Shown here piece by piece: positions 1 through 7,956 of a stretch of DNA of 64,000 nucleotides (its first letter is position 1; each line of letters begins with the position of its first letter). The stretch is from JAVXCQ01 sp036659415 (GTDB lineage: Bacteria; Bacillota; Negativicutes; Acidaminococcales; Acidaminococcaceae). Below the pieces are notes generated by a model. That model ran no database searches. It was not told where the DNA came from and worked only from the letters and a program-made list of their open reading frames with translations. The stretch covers positions 47,353 through 111,352 of the forward strand of contig JAVXCQ010000003.1 in NCBI GenBank assembly GCA_036659415.1. Direction: 5' to 3'. The translations under genes were made by a program, and so were the position numbers.

Positions 1-1
1 T

Positions 2-556
2 AATAAAAAAATGGTACTGAGGTTGATGCCGATTTCTTTTTTCGGCTCGGCACTGGGTGCTTATGTAGTTTATTTATTACCGGCTGCTTTTATGAAGAAT
101 ATCATTGTAGTTTTATTAGTTTTAGTCGCTGTTTATACCTATTTGCGCAAAGATTGGGGTGGCGCAGAGCAGATTAAAAAATATAATCTTGCTATTTTTT
201 TGGGGACATTAACCATGGCCGCAGCCTTGGGTTTTTATGATGGATTTTTTGGACCCGGGACAGGTTCTTTTTTAATTTTTGGCTTTTTGTTTTTGGGTTA
301 TGATTTTGTCACAGCTGCAGGTAATGCTAAAGCACTTAATTTTGCCAGCGGTGCGGGCGCCTTGGTTTCTTTTGCTTTGGCGGGGACAGTTTATTGGGGC
401 TATGGTTTAGCCATGGGTATTAGCATGATTTTTGGTGCTATTTTCGGCTCTAAGCTGGCTATTAATAAGGGTGCAAGTTATATTAGACCCTTGTATTTAG
501 GTGTGACCACTGTTCTCATTGGTAAGCAAATCTATGAAATATTGTTTAAACAGTAA
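2..556 (+). CDS. TauE/SafE family membrane permease, 5' end outside window
   Basis: C-terminal part of a TauE/SafE (YfcA-type) integral membrane protein, a family proposed to export sulfite, sulfoacetate or related small anions. The reading frame is open to the window edge (codons for N-K-K precede the first Met at 11), and the visible 184 residues are shorter than the roughly 250 usual for the family, so about 70 N-terminal residues lie upstream. Visible features are hydrophobic helices throughout, a central G-F-Y-D-G-F-F-G-P-G-T-G-S motif and an A-G-N-A-K-A-L-N-F motif, both typical of the second TauE repeat. It ends 35 bases before gyrA on the same strand. The substrate cannot be read from the sequence. 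Confidence 0.85.
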   Translation, partial: NKKMVLRLMPISFFGSALGAYVVYLLPAAFMKNIIVVLLVLVAVYTYLRKDWGGAEQIKKYNLAIFLGTLTMAAALGFYDGFFGPGTGSFLIFGFLFLGYDFVTAAGNAKALNFASGAGALVSFALAGTVYWGYGLAMGISMIFGAIFGSKLAINKGASYIRPLYLGVTTVLIGKQIYEILFKQ

Positions 557-591
557 TTTAAGATAAAAATTTGACAAGGGTTGGTGATAGC

Positions 592-3042
592 GTGGATGTA
601 GAAGAGGGTAAGGTTATACCTGTTTATATCGAAGACGAAATGCAAAAGTCCTATATTGACTATGCGATGAGTGTTATTGTACAAAGGGCATTGCCGGATG
701 TGCGTGATGGTTTAAAACCAGTACATCGCCGGATCCTGTATGCGATGCAAGAAGCAGGCATGGCTTCGAACAAGCCATATAAAAAATCAGCACGTATTGT
801 CGGTGAAGTGCTTGGTAAATTTCATCCTCATGGTGACTCTTCTGTTTATGATGCTATCGTACGCTTAGCGCAAGATTTTTCTACTCGTTATCTCATGGTT
901 GACGGTCACGGTAACTTTGGTTCTGTTGATGGTGATTCTGCTGCTGCTATGCGTTATACAGAAGTGCGGATGGGCAAAATAGCAGAAGAAATGCTGGATG
1001 ATATTGAAAAAGAAACCGTGGATTTCGTACCTAACTATGATGAATCTCTCAAAGAACCAAGTGTCTTACCAGCAAAAGTACCGGCGCTACTCATTAATGG
1101 TTCGTCTGGTATTGCAGTGGGTATGGCAACAAATATCCCGCCGCATAACATAAATGAAGTTATTGATGGCTTAATTATGCTCATTGAAAACCCTGATATT
1201 GAAATTCCTGAATTAATGACGGCGATTAAGGGACCGGATTTTCCAACCGGTGCGATAATTTTGGGTACAGAAGGTATTGTGAGTGCTTATACCACTGGTC
1301 GTGGCGTTATTAAAATTCGGGCACAAGCACATATTGAAGCTATGTCCAATGGCAAAAGTAAAATCATTGTGTCGGAAATTCCTTATCAAGTCAACAAAGC
1401 TAGAATGATTGAAAATATTGCACAATTGGTGCAAGATAAAATCATTGATGGTATTACGGATTTACGTGATGAAAGTGACCGGAAAGGGATGCGCGTGGTT
1501 ATTGAACTGCGTCGCGATGTTATTCCTGAGGTTATTTTAAATCAATTATATAAGCATACACAAATGCAGGATTCCTTTGGTATCATTATGCTGGCTTTGG
1601 TTAAAGGTCACCCGCGGGTGCTTAATTTAAAACAAATCCTGGAATACTATTTGGAACATCAAAAAGAAGTTATTGTGCGCAGAACTCGCTATGAACTAGG
1701 TAAAGCACAAGAACGTGCCCATATTTTAGAGGGTTTAAAAATAGCCTTAGATAATTTGGATCGCGTGATTGCTACTATTAGGGCTAGTGCTAATGCCGAT
1801 ATTGCTAAAACTGCGTTAATGGAAAACTTTGCTTTGAGCTTGCGTCAGGCTCAAGCTATTTTGGATATGCGTTTGCAAAGATTGACTGGTTTAGAGCGTC
1901 AAAAAATTGATGATGAATATGTAGATGTTTTAGAAACGATAGATTGGTTAGAAAGTGTTTTGGCTGATGAACATAAGGTGCTTGCGATTATTGAAGAAGA
2001 TATGCTGGAAGTTAAAAAACGTTTCGGCGACGCTAGAAGAACAGTACTGGGTATTGATACCAGTAACATTGATAAGGCTGATTTGATTGCAGAAGAAGAT
2101 ATTGTGATTACTATTAGTCATCAAGGCTATATTAAACGTCAAACCTTGGATACTTTCCGCAATCAAAAACGTGGTGGCAAGGGTATTATTGGCGGTAGTG
2201 GTAAGAAAAATGATGATTTTGTGGAGCATTTATTTATTTCTACCACGCACCATAATATTTTGTTCTTTACGAATAAAGGTCGTGTTTATCGCCAGATGGG
2301 CTTTGAAATTCCGGAAGCCAGTCGTACGGCTAAAGGTTCTGCGATTATCAACTTGCTTCCTATCGAAACAGGCGAGAAGATCACAGCTGTTATCCCGGTA
2401 AAAGAATATTTAGCTGACCAGTATCTGTTTATGGCTACTAATTTGGGCACAGTAAAGAAAACTCGCCTAAACGAGTTTGATAGTGCTCGTAAAATCGGCC
2501 TTAACGCCATTGAATTAGGCGAGGGTGAAGAGCTGATTGATGTGAAATTAACAGATGGTAAAGCTAGTATTATTTTGGCTAGTCGCAACGGCCAAGCTAT
2601 TCATTTTGGTGAAGAGGATGTGCGCCCTATGGGTAGAACAGCTCACGGCGTGCGCGGTATCTTGCTAGAAGAGGGCGACGTGCTAGTATCTATGGATAGC
2701 GTACCGGAAAACGGAGAAGTGTTAACGGCTACGGAAGAAGGTATGGGTAAACGTACACTCATTAGTGAATACCGGAAACAAACCCGTGGCGGTAAAGGCG
2801 TCATTAATCTTAAAATTACTGAAAAAACAGGTATGGTTGTGGGTGTTCGCGTGATTGTGCCACAACAGGAGGTTATGCTCATTACGGCAGCCGGTATTAT
2901 TATCCGCATCGACGTTAATGGTATTTCTCAGTTTGGGCGTAATGCTCAAGGCGTGAGATTGATTTCCTTGAATAGTGGTGATAAATTGGTGGCGTTAGCT
3001 GCTGTACAACAAGAAGAAGTAGATGTTCTCCTAGACAAATAA
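592..3042 (+). CDS. gyrA: DNA gyrase subunit A
   Basis: Breakage-reunion subunit of DNA gyrase (A2B2), which introduces negative supercoils. I chose GTG at 592 (816 aa) because AAGGG sits 11 bases upstream and the protein then begins like other GyrA; a TTG at 571 is in frame but has no ribosome site. The catalytic tyrosine is in A-M-R-Y-T-E-V (about residue 122). The quinolone-resistance region reads H-P-H-G-D-S-S-V-Y-D, so the Ser83 and Asp87 equivalents are wild type. The GyrA box Q-K-R-G-G-K-G is near residue 525 and a second Q-T-R-G-G-K-G copy near 730, both in the C-terminal beta-pinwheel. gyrB is not in the window. A terminator follows directly. Confidence 0.98.
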   Translation: MDVEEGKVIPVYIEDEMQKSYIDYAMSVIVQRALPDVRDGLKPVHRRILYAMQEAGMASNKPYKKSARIVGEVLGKFHPHGDSSVYDAIVRLAQDFSTRYLMVDGHGNFGSVDGDSAAAMRYTEVRMGKIAEEMLDDIEKETVDFVPNYDESLKEPSVLPAKVPALLINGSSGIAVGMATNIPPHNINEVIDGLIMLIENPDIEIPELMTAIKGPDFPTGAIILGTEGIVSAYTTGRGVIKIRAQAHIEAMSNGKSKIIVSEIPYQVNKARMIENIAQLVQDKIIDGITDLRDESDRKGMRVVIELRRDVIPEVILNQLYKHTQMQDSFGIIMLALVKGHPRVLNLKQILEYYLEHQKEVIVRRTRYELGKAQERAHILEGLKIALDNLDRVIATIRASANADIAKTALMENFALSLRQAQAILDMRLQRLTGLERQKIDDEYVDVLETIDWLESVLADEHKVLAIIEEDMLEVKKRFGDARRTVLGIDTSNIDKADLIAEEDIVITISHQGYIKRQTLDTFRNQKRGGKGIIGGSGKKNDDFVEHLFISTTHHNILFFTNKGRVYRQMGFEIPEASRTAKGSAIINLLPIETGEKITAVIPVKEYLADQYLFMATNLGTVKKTRLNEFDSARKIGLNAIELGEGEELIDVKLTDGKASIILASRNGQAIHFGEEDVRPMGRTAHGVRGILLEEGDVLVSMDSVPENGEVLTATEEGMGKRTLISEYRKQTRGGKGVINLKITEKTGMVVGVRVIVPQQEVMLITAAGIIIRIDVNGISQFGRNAQGVRLISLNSGDKLVALAAVQQEEVDVLLDK

Positions 3043-3056
3043 GTTGATTAGTTTTT

Positions 3057-3107
3057 CCTCTGCCTACCGGTAAGTTACAAACTGCCGTTAGGCGGAGGAT
3101 TTTTTTA
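3057..3107 (+). terminator. Rho-independent terminator after gyrA
   Basis: Ten-base arms cctctgccta (3057-3066) and taggcggagg (3089-3098), one T-G wobble, followed by seven T. Confidence 0.9.
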
Positions 3108-3205
3108 GCTTTACCCAAAAAGAATGGGACAACTTTAGTCCCTCATAGTACAAAAAATGAAAATGTTTGCTAAAAATGCTACTTATCGGTTCTTTTTTGA
3201 GAAGC

Positions 3206-3223
3206 TTTGTGATAAAATACAAA
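3206..3223. promoter_or_regulatory. Inverted repeat TTTGT-N8-ACAAA upstream of glpA-like gene
   Basis: In the 259-base gap between the gyrA terminator and the GlpA-like gene, TTTGTGATAAAATACAAA forms an imperfect dyad and overlaps a possible -10 (TAAAAT). It resembles Crp/Fnr or Rex operators only loosely, so the regulator is unknown. Apart from this and the ribosome site at about 3354-3364, I see nothing in the gap. Confidence 0.3.
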
Positions 3224-3366
3224 TGTATGTTTATGTTTAATAGTAGTAGCAATGTTCTTTTTCAGACAGAGTAAATATTAGTGCCAGGGAAGACCAGCGA
3301 GGTTTGGCTTGTGTCTGCGGGCAGTAGGTAACTTTGTGAGGATAAATTAATTAAGGATGTGAAGGA

Positions 3367-4833
3367 ATGAATTTTGTAAGAGAAGCAGATGTGGTCGTCA
3401 TTGGTGGCGGCATTGTCGGTACTGCAATTTTACGGGAATTGTCCAAGTATAAGCTAAAAAGTGTGTTAGTAGAAAAAGAACCGGATGTGGCTATGGGTAC
3501 CACCAAGTCCAATAGTGCTATTTTGCACGCAGGTTTTGATGCTCCTAACGGTAGTTTAAAAGCCAGTACCAATGTGCGTGGCAATCAAATTTATCACGAG
3601 CTGGAAGATCAGCTGGATTTAGATATTCAATGGACTGGTTCCTTGGTAGTGGCAACTAGCGCAGAAGAAATGGCGACGCTACAAGAACTTTTAGAGCGTG
3701 GTCATGCCAATGGAGTCAGAGGGCTGGAGCTTCTTACTGCTTCTGAGGTTCAAGCTAAAGAACCTAATTTGACTGATAAAGTGGCAGGAGCTTTGTGGGC
3801 TCCTACTGCCGGTGTTTGCTGGCCTTTTGGTTTGGCGGTAGCATTTGCGCAATGCGCTTTGCAAAATCAGGCGGAGCTTTTAACTAACTGTTGTGTCACC
3901 GGTTTACAATTGACGGACGGTGCTATTAGTGGTGTAGAAACTTCTCAAGGATTAATTAAGACCAAATATGTGATTAATGCTGCCGGTGTTTATGCTGATG
4001 CTATTGCTCGCTTGGCTGGTGATACTAGTTTTACCATTCAGCCGCGCAAGGGTGAATATATTTTATTTGATAAAACTGTGGCACCGTCGATGGTCAGCGG
4101 CGTAGTATTTCCCACACCGTCAACTACTTCCAAAGGCATTTTGATTTGTACCACGACTCATGGGAATACTTTTATTGGGCCTAATGCTCAGGATATAGCT
4201 GATAAAGCCGACACGGCAGTAACTGCTTTAGGTATGGAGGAGATTATGAATTCTGCTCGGAAACTTTTGCCCACGTTACCGCTAGGTGCTGTGATTACAG
4301 AATTTAGTGGTCTTCGGGCTGTGAGTAATACTGGGGACTTTATTATTGAGGCCTCTACGGTACCGGGACTAATTCATGCAGCTGGGATGCAATCCCCTGG
4401 TTTGACGGCAGCACCGGCAGTAGCGGAAAAAATTATGGCCATGTTGCGTGAGCAAGAACCGACCATGGCACTCAAAAATAACTTTAAAGCAGTTTTGCCT
4501 AAAAAAGCAGTTTTTCATAAAATGACCAGGAAGCAACAAGCCGAGCTTATTGCTACTGATGAACTGTACGGACGGGTTATTTGCAGGTGTGAACTAATTA
4601 CCGAAGCTGAAATTATTGCAGCTATTAAAGCTCCTTGTGGAGCCTGCACGGTGGACGGCGTGAAACGTAGAACCAGAGCGGGCATGGGGCGTTGCCAGGG
4701 GGGCTTTTGTGGGCCGCGGGTAACTCAGATTTTAGCGCGGGAATTAGGGATTTCTGTGCCGGAAGTGCTTAAAGAACGAGCAGATTCCCACCTTTTTTAT
4801 GAAAAAAACCCTGCTGATGGGGAGGATGCTTAA
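3367..4833 (+). CDS. FAD-dependent oxidoreductase with C-terminal Bfd-type [2Fe-2S] domain (GlpA-like, anaerobic glycerol-3-phosphate dehydrogenase family)
   Basis: 488 aa. The N-terminal Rossmann motif V-I-G-G-G-I-V-G (about residues 11-18) and the D-amino-acid-oxidase (DAO) fold continue to about residue 360 and should bind FAD; the family oxidises glycerol-3-phosphate or 2-hydroxyacids. The C-terminal domain has C406-x-C408 and C443-Q-G-G-F-C448, a Bfd-like [2Fe-2S] site for passing electrons onward, as in GlpA. It stands one base ahead of an NAD(P)/FAD oxidoreductase and a DUF1667 protein, a trio often annotated as a glycerol-3-phosphate dehydrogenase complex in Clostridia. No glycerol kinase or facilitator is nearby, so the substrate remains an inference. 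LhgO-like 2-hydroxyglutarate oxidation is an alternative. Confidence 0.85.
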   Translation: MNFVREADVVVIGGGIVGTAILRELSKYKLKSVLVEKEPDVAMGTTKSNSAILHAGFDAPNGSLKASTNVRGNQIYHELEDQLDLDIQWTGSLVVATSAEEMATLQELLERGHANGVRGLELLTASEVQAKEPNLTDKVAGALWAPTAGVCWPFGLAVAFAQCALQNQAELLTNCCVTGLQLTDGAISGVETSQGLIKTKYVINAAGVYADAIARLAGDTSFTIQPRKGEYILFDKTVAPSMVSGVVFPTPSTTSKGILICTTTHGNTFIGPNAQDIADKADTAVTALGMEEIMNSARKLLPTLPLGAVITEFSGLRAVSNTGDFIIEASTVPGLIHAAGMQSPGLTAAPAVAEKIMAMLREQEPTMALKNNFKAVLPKKAVFHKMTRKQQAELIATDELYGRVICRCELITEAEIIAAIKAPCGACTVDGVKRRTRAGMGRCQGGFCGPRVTQILARELGISVPEVLKERADSHLFYEKNPADGEDA

Positions 4834-4834
4834 G

Positions 4835-6103
4835 ATGAAAACTTTGAACTATGAGCTGGTAATTGTAGGCGGCGGACCGGCAGGATTATCAGCTGCGTAT
4901 AGTGCCTGGAAAAATGGCGCGAAGAAGATTTTGGTTTTAGAACGCGACCGTGAACTAGGCGGTATTTTGCAACAATGTATTCATAATGGTTTTGGGTTAC
5001 ACCATTTTAAAGAAGAATTAACTGGTCCCGGCTATGCTGATCGCTGTATTGAGTTGATTAAAGATAAACCAGAAATTGAAGTACTGGTGGATACCATGGT
5101 GCTAGAAGTGACGGCGGAGAAAAAAGTCTATGCCGTTAACCCTAAGCAAGGTATGCTGGAAATTACTGGCGGGGCTATTATCATGACCATGGGGTGCCGG
5201 GAACGCACCAGAGGCGCTATTCGTATTGCCGGTGAACGTCCGGCTGGCGTATTTACGGCCGGTGCTGCTCAGCGCATGGTCAATATGGAAGGCTATTTAC
5301 CGGGGCATAAAATTGTTATTCTCGGCAGTGGCGATATTGGACTAATTATGGCTCGCCGCATGAGTTTAGAAGGTTGTCAGGTACAGGCCGTGCTAGAAAT
5401 CTGTCCTTTTTCCAACGGTTTAACACGCAACATTGTGCAATGTTTGCACGACTATAATATACCCCTGCATTTGTCCCATACTATCGTTAAAATTCACGGT
5501 CGTGATCGGGTGACCGGGGTTACAGTAGCTCAGGTAGATGCTAAAATGCAACCCATTGCTGGTACCGAATTTGATATTCCCTGCGATACTTTACTCTTAT
5601 CGGTGGGTCTTATTCCAGAGAATGAATTATCCAGGAGCCTACAGCTGGTAATGCACCCGCTTACAGGGGGACCTGTGGTGGATCAAAGACGTGCCACCAG
5701 TCTGCCTGGTATTTATGCGGCCGGTAATGTGGTACACGTGCATGATTTGGTCGATTTTGTTTCTGAAGAAGCAGAAATAGCCGGTAAATTTGCGGCTTTA
5801 GCAGTGCAAGGTAAGACGACTGTGGCGTTCAAAAACGTTGTAGTCAAGGGAGAAAATGGTGTGCGTACTTGTGTGCCGCAACGTTTGTCCTTGCCCGAGG
5901 ACGGCGAAGACGTGAAGCTCTTTATGCGGGTAGGCGCACCGGAGCGTAAAGTAAAACTGGAAGTGACAAGTGGGGAAACCTTAATTTTGTCCAAAATGTT
6001 GCCAGTAGCTAAGCCTAGTGAAATGATTGCTGTTGTTATTCCGGCAGCAAAAACACGCTTAATTACTGAAGAATTAGTAGTATCTTTGAATCGAGGTGTC
6101 TAA
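4835..6103 (+). CDS. NAD(P)/FAD-dependent oxidoreductase, second subunit of GlpA-like complex
   Basis: 422 aa from ATG 4835, chosen because GGAGG (4821-4825) lies nine bases before it and the upstream stop ends at 4833; longer in-frame starts overlap the previous gene. It has an FAD motif V-G-G-G-P-A-G-L near the N-terminus, a C-I-H-N-G-F-G segment, and a second nucleotide-binding motif I-L-G-S-G-D-I-G-L in the middle for NAD(P)H. Near the C-terminus G-I-Y-A-A-G-N-V closes the FAD site. This is the pyridine-nucleotide-disulfide oxidoreductase fold without a redox CxxC pair in the usual place. It probably passes electrons between the GlpA-like flavoprotein and a nucleotide or FeS acceptor. Confidence 0.88.
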   Translation: MKTLNYELVIVGGGPAGLSAAYSAWKNGAKKILVLERDRELGGILQQCIHNGFGLHHFKEELTGPGYADRCIELIKDKPEIEVLVDTMVLEVTAEKKVYAVNPKQGMLEITGGAIIMTMGCRERTRGAIRIAGERPAGVFTAGAAQRMVNMEGYLPGHKIVILGSGDIGLIMARRMSLEGCQVQAVLEICPFSNGLTRNIVQCLHDYNIPLHLSHTIVKIHGRDRVTGVTVAQVDAKMQPIAGTEFDIPCDTLLLSVGLIPENELSRSLQLVMHPLTGGPVVDQRRATSLPGIYAAGNVVHVHDLVDFVSEEAEIAGKFAALAVQGKTTVAFKNVVVKGENGVRTCVPQRLSLPEDGEDVKLFMRVGAPERKVKLEVTSGETLILSKMLPVAKPSEMIAVVIPAAKTRLITEELVVSLNRGV

Positions 6104-6105
6104 GA

Positions 6106-6477
6106 ATGGCAGTAGAAACTCGCATCATGAATTGCATAACCTGCCCTATGGGCTGTGAAATGACTGTAACTTTGACCGACGGTAGGGTAACAGCGGTGCA
6201 AGGTAATAGTTGCCCCAGAGGGAAAAAGTATGCGGAAAATGAAATTACGGCACCACAAAGGATGTTAACTACCAGTGTGCGGATTACCGGTGGGCTGTTG
6301 CCACTACTTCCCGTAGTTTCCCGGCAGGCTTTGCCTAAAGGGCAAATCCTAGCTTGCGCCAAAGCCTTGCGTCAAATTACGGTGTCCGCCCCGGTAGAGG
6401 CAGGACAAGTTATTTGCCAGAATATTTTGGGCTTGGGTGTGGATATTGTAGCTTCGAGGGCTATGGTTAGGCTGTAA
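6106..6477 (+). CDS. DUF1667 family iron-sulfur protein
   Basis: 123 aa. The N-terminus carries C-I-T-C-P-M-G-C-E, and C-P-R-G-K-K-Y-A follows about 25 residues later, so four cysteines are placed to hold an FeS cluster as in the DUF1667 family. The family is almost always the third gene after the GlpA-like and NAD(P)/FAD oxidoreductases, as here, with only two bases between stop and start. The likely role is electron transfer within that complex. No enzymatic domain is visible. It is followed by a large hairpin terminator. Confidence 0.88.
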   Translation: MAVETRIMNCITCPMGCEMTVTLTDGRVTAVQGNSCPRGKKYAENEITAPQRMLTTSVRITGGLLPLLPVVSRQALPKGQILACAKALRQITVSAPVEAGQVICQNILGLGVDIVASRAMVRL

Positions 6478-6512
6478 GCTAGCCACTGTTGTTCGGCAGA
6501 ATTTAAATTGCA

Positions 6513-6580
6513 AAGGCATTGTGTTTAGTGGAAGTAGTCACCGCAACTGGTGACGAGCTACTAAGCCAATGCCTTTTTTT
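6513..6580 (+). terminator. Long hairpin terminator
   Basis: AAGGCATTG (6513-6521) pairs with CAATGCCTT (6567-6575), and inner pairing GTCACC/GGTGAC extends the stem; seven T follow. A TATAAT at 6593-6598 lies just downstream and may be the rarD -10. Confidence 0.88.
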
Positions 6581-6655
6581 GCTGGGGTGCAGTATAATAA
6601 AAACAATAAGCCTGCCAGCGGGGCGGTAAAGTACAAGCTTGAGGAGAAAAGTGCG

Positions 6656-7558
6656 ATGAATAAAGAAAAAACTTATCACCGTGGTATTTGGTTAGGTCTG
6701 GGTGCTTATGGTGCGTGGGGCGTCTTGCCCCTATATTGGAAAAGCTTGGGGACAGTTCCAGCTTTAGAAATTTTGGCCAATCGGGTGTTTTGGTCCTTAG
6801 TTTTTATGTTGCTGTTATTAATGAGCCAGAAGAAATTAGGCAGTGCTTATCAAGAAACCAGAGCGATTTTTCGTAACCGGCGGCAAGCGCTTACCCTCCT
6901 AGGGGGAAGCTTAACCATTACAGTCAATTGGGGACTCTATATTTGGGCAGTGAATGCAGGACACATTATTGAAACCAGTATGGGTTATTATATTAATCCT
7001 TTAGTTAGTGTGCTGTTAGGAGTTTTTTGTTTAGGTGAAAAGCTGGATCGCTGGACCCAAGCGTCTGTTCTCTTGGCCGCTGCTGGGGTGGGGCTACTGC
7101 TGGTGCAAGTAGGTGTTTTTCCGTGGACTTCCGTAGGTTTAGCGCTGTCTTTTGGGCTTTATGGCCTGATAAAAAAAACGCTAGTGGTGACTACGACCAC
7201 AGGAATTTTACTAGAAACTTTGATGATTACACCGATTGCCTTGATCTACTTATATACTAGCGCCGACTACGCATTGTGGGGTGGGCAACAAGGTGGGCTA
7301 GTTACGTCGTTGTTACTGATGGGTGCAGGTGTGGTTACCGCCCTGCCTTTACTTTTATTTACGGCCGGTGCTAAGTTACTGCCTTTGTCGGTGCTGGGTT
7401 TTTTGCAATATGTTTCACCAACGTTAACTTTACTTTTGGGAATTTTCGTTTATAAGGAAACGTTTACGCACCAACATTTACTGTCTTTTGGCTGTATTTG
7501 GGCGGCGCTGGCAGTTTTTAGCGTGGGACAACTGCGCAAAAGCACCCTTGCTTCTTAG
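6656..7558 (+). CDS. rarD: RarD/EamA family transporter
   Basis: 300 aa from ATG 6656; GAGGAG (6641-6646) sits nine bases upstream, and a longer in-frame start at 6569 would lie inside the terminator. The protein begins with G-I-W-L-G-L-G-A-Y-G-A-W-G-V-L-P-L-Y-W-K, characteristic of RarD, and has about ten hydrophobic helices in two EamA repeats. W-G-L-Y-I-W-A-V-N and G-Y-Y-I-N-P-L are further RarD signatures. RarD proteins are drug/metabolite-superfamily permeases of unknown substrate (E. coli RarD is linked to chloramphenicol tolerance). Monocistronic: a terminator precedes it and a regulatory region follows. Confidence 0.93.
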   Translation: MNKEKTYHRGIWLGLGAYGAWGVLPLYWKSLGTVPALEILANRVFWSLVFMLLLLMSQKKLGSAYQETRAIFRNRRQALTLLGGSLTITVNWGLYIWAVNAGHIIETSMGYYINPLVSVLLGVFCLGEKLDRWTQASVLLAAAGVGLLLVQVGVFPWTSVGLALSFGLYGLIKKTLVVTTTTGILLETLMITPIALIYLYTSADYALWGGQQGGLVTSLLLMGAGVVTALPLLLFTAGAKLLPLSVLGFLQYVSPTLTLLLGIFVYKETFTHQHLLSFGCIWAALAVFSVGQLRKSTLAS

Positions 7559-7715
7559 CTTTGCCTGTAACTAGATATTGTGGTTGTTGTAAGCTAGGTA
7601 TAATGTTAACAGAGTTACCAACAAGGTGTAGATAACTTTGGGATAAAAATCGTCAATCTTGTAAAACGCCAGTAATAAGTGAAAAAATACGGAAATAGTA
7701 GGAGGTACTAGTATT

Positions 7716-7770
7716 TTGTCCACAGTTATCCACAAAAAATCGTGTATAACTCACTAATAACTGTGGATAA
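7716..7770. promoter_or_regulatory. Cluster of DnaA boxes
   Basis: Forward boxes TTGTCCACA (7716-7724) and TTATCCACA (7726-7734, perfect) are followed by reverse boxes CGTGTATAA (7741-7749, one mismatch) and TGTGGATAA (7762-7770, perfect). A further one-mismatch reverse box TGTAGATAA lies at 7627-7635. They occupy the 398-base gap between rarD and the UxaE-like gene, which also holds that gene's promoter. The arrangement suggests DnaA binding, as a regulatory or titration site or part of an origin. Confidence 0.7.
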
Positions 7771-7865
7771 GAGTTTTGGAGAATTAATTTAGAAATACAA
7801 GATATTGTGTTAGCCGGTTTAAAAAAGAGATTGGGGCATTTTTTGCGCTCGTTGGGTAAATTTTC

Positions 7866-7894
7866 TTGCCTTAAGTGCTAATTTTGGTGATAAT
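7866..7894 (+). promoter_or_regulatory. Sigma-A-type promoter of the UxaE-like gene
   Basis: TTGCCT (7866-7871), 17-base spacer, GATAAT (7889-7894), about 60 bases before the chosen start codon and about 100 bases downstream of the DnaA boxes. Confidence 0.6.
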
Positions 7895-7956
7895 ATAAGA
7901 GTGTTGTGTGGCAGGGATTGTTTTTAAAACTATAAAGCATGGGGGTTGGGGCAAAG

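Noticed and set aside
7559..7956. The chromosomal origin oriC
   Set aside because: DnaA boxes are present, but no dnaA/dnaN is adjacent and gene direction does not switch, so I report a DnaA-box cluster rather than oriC.
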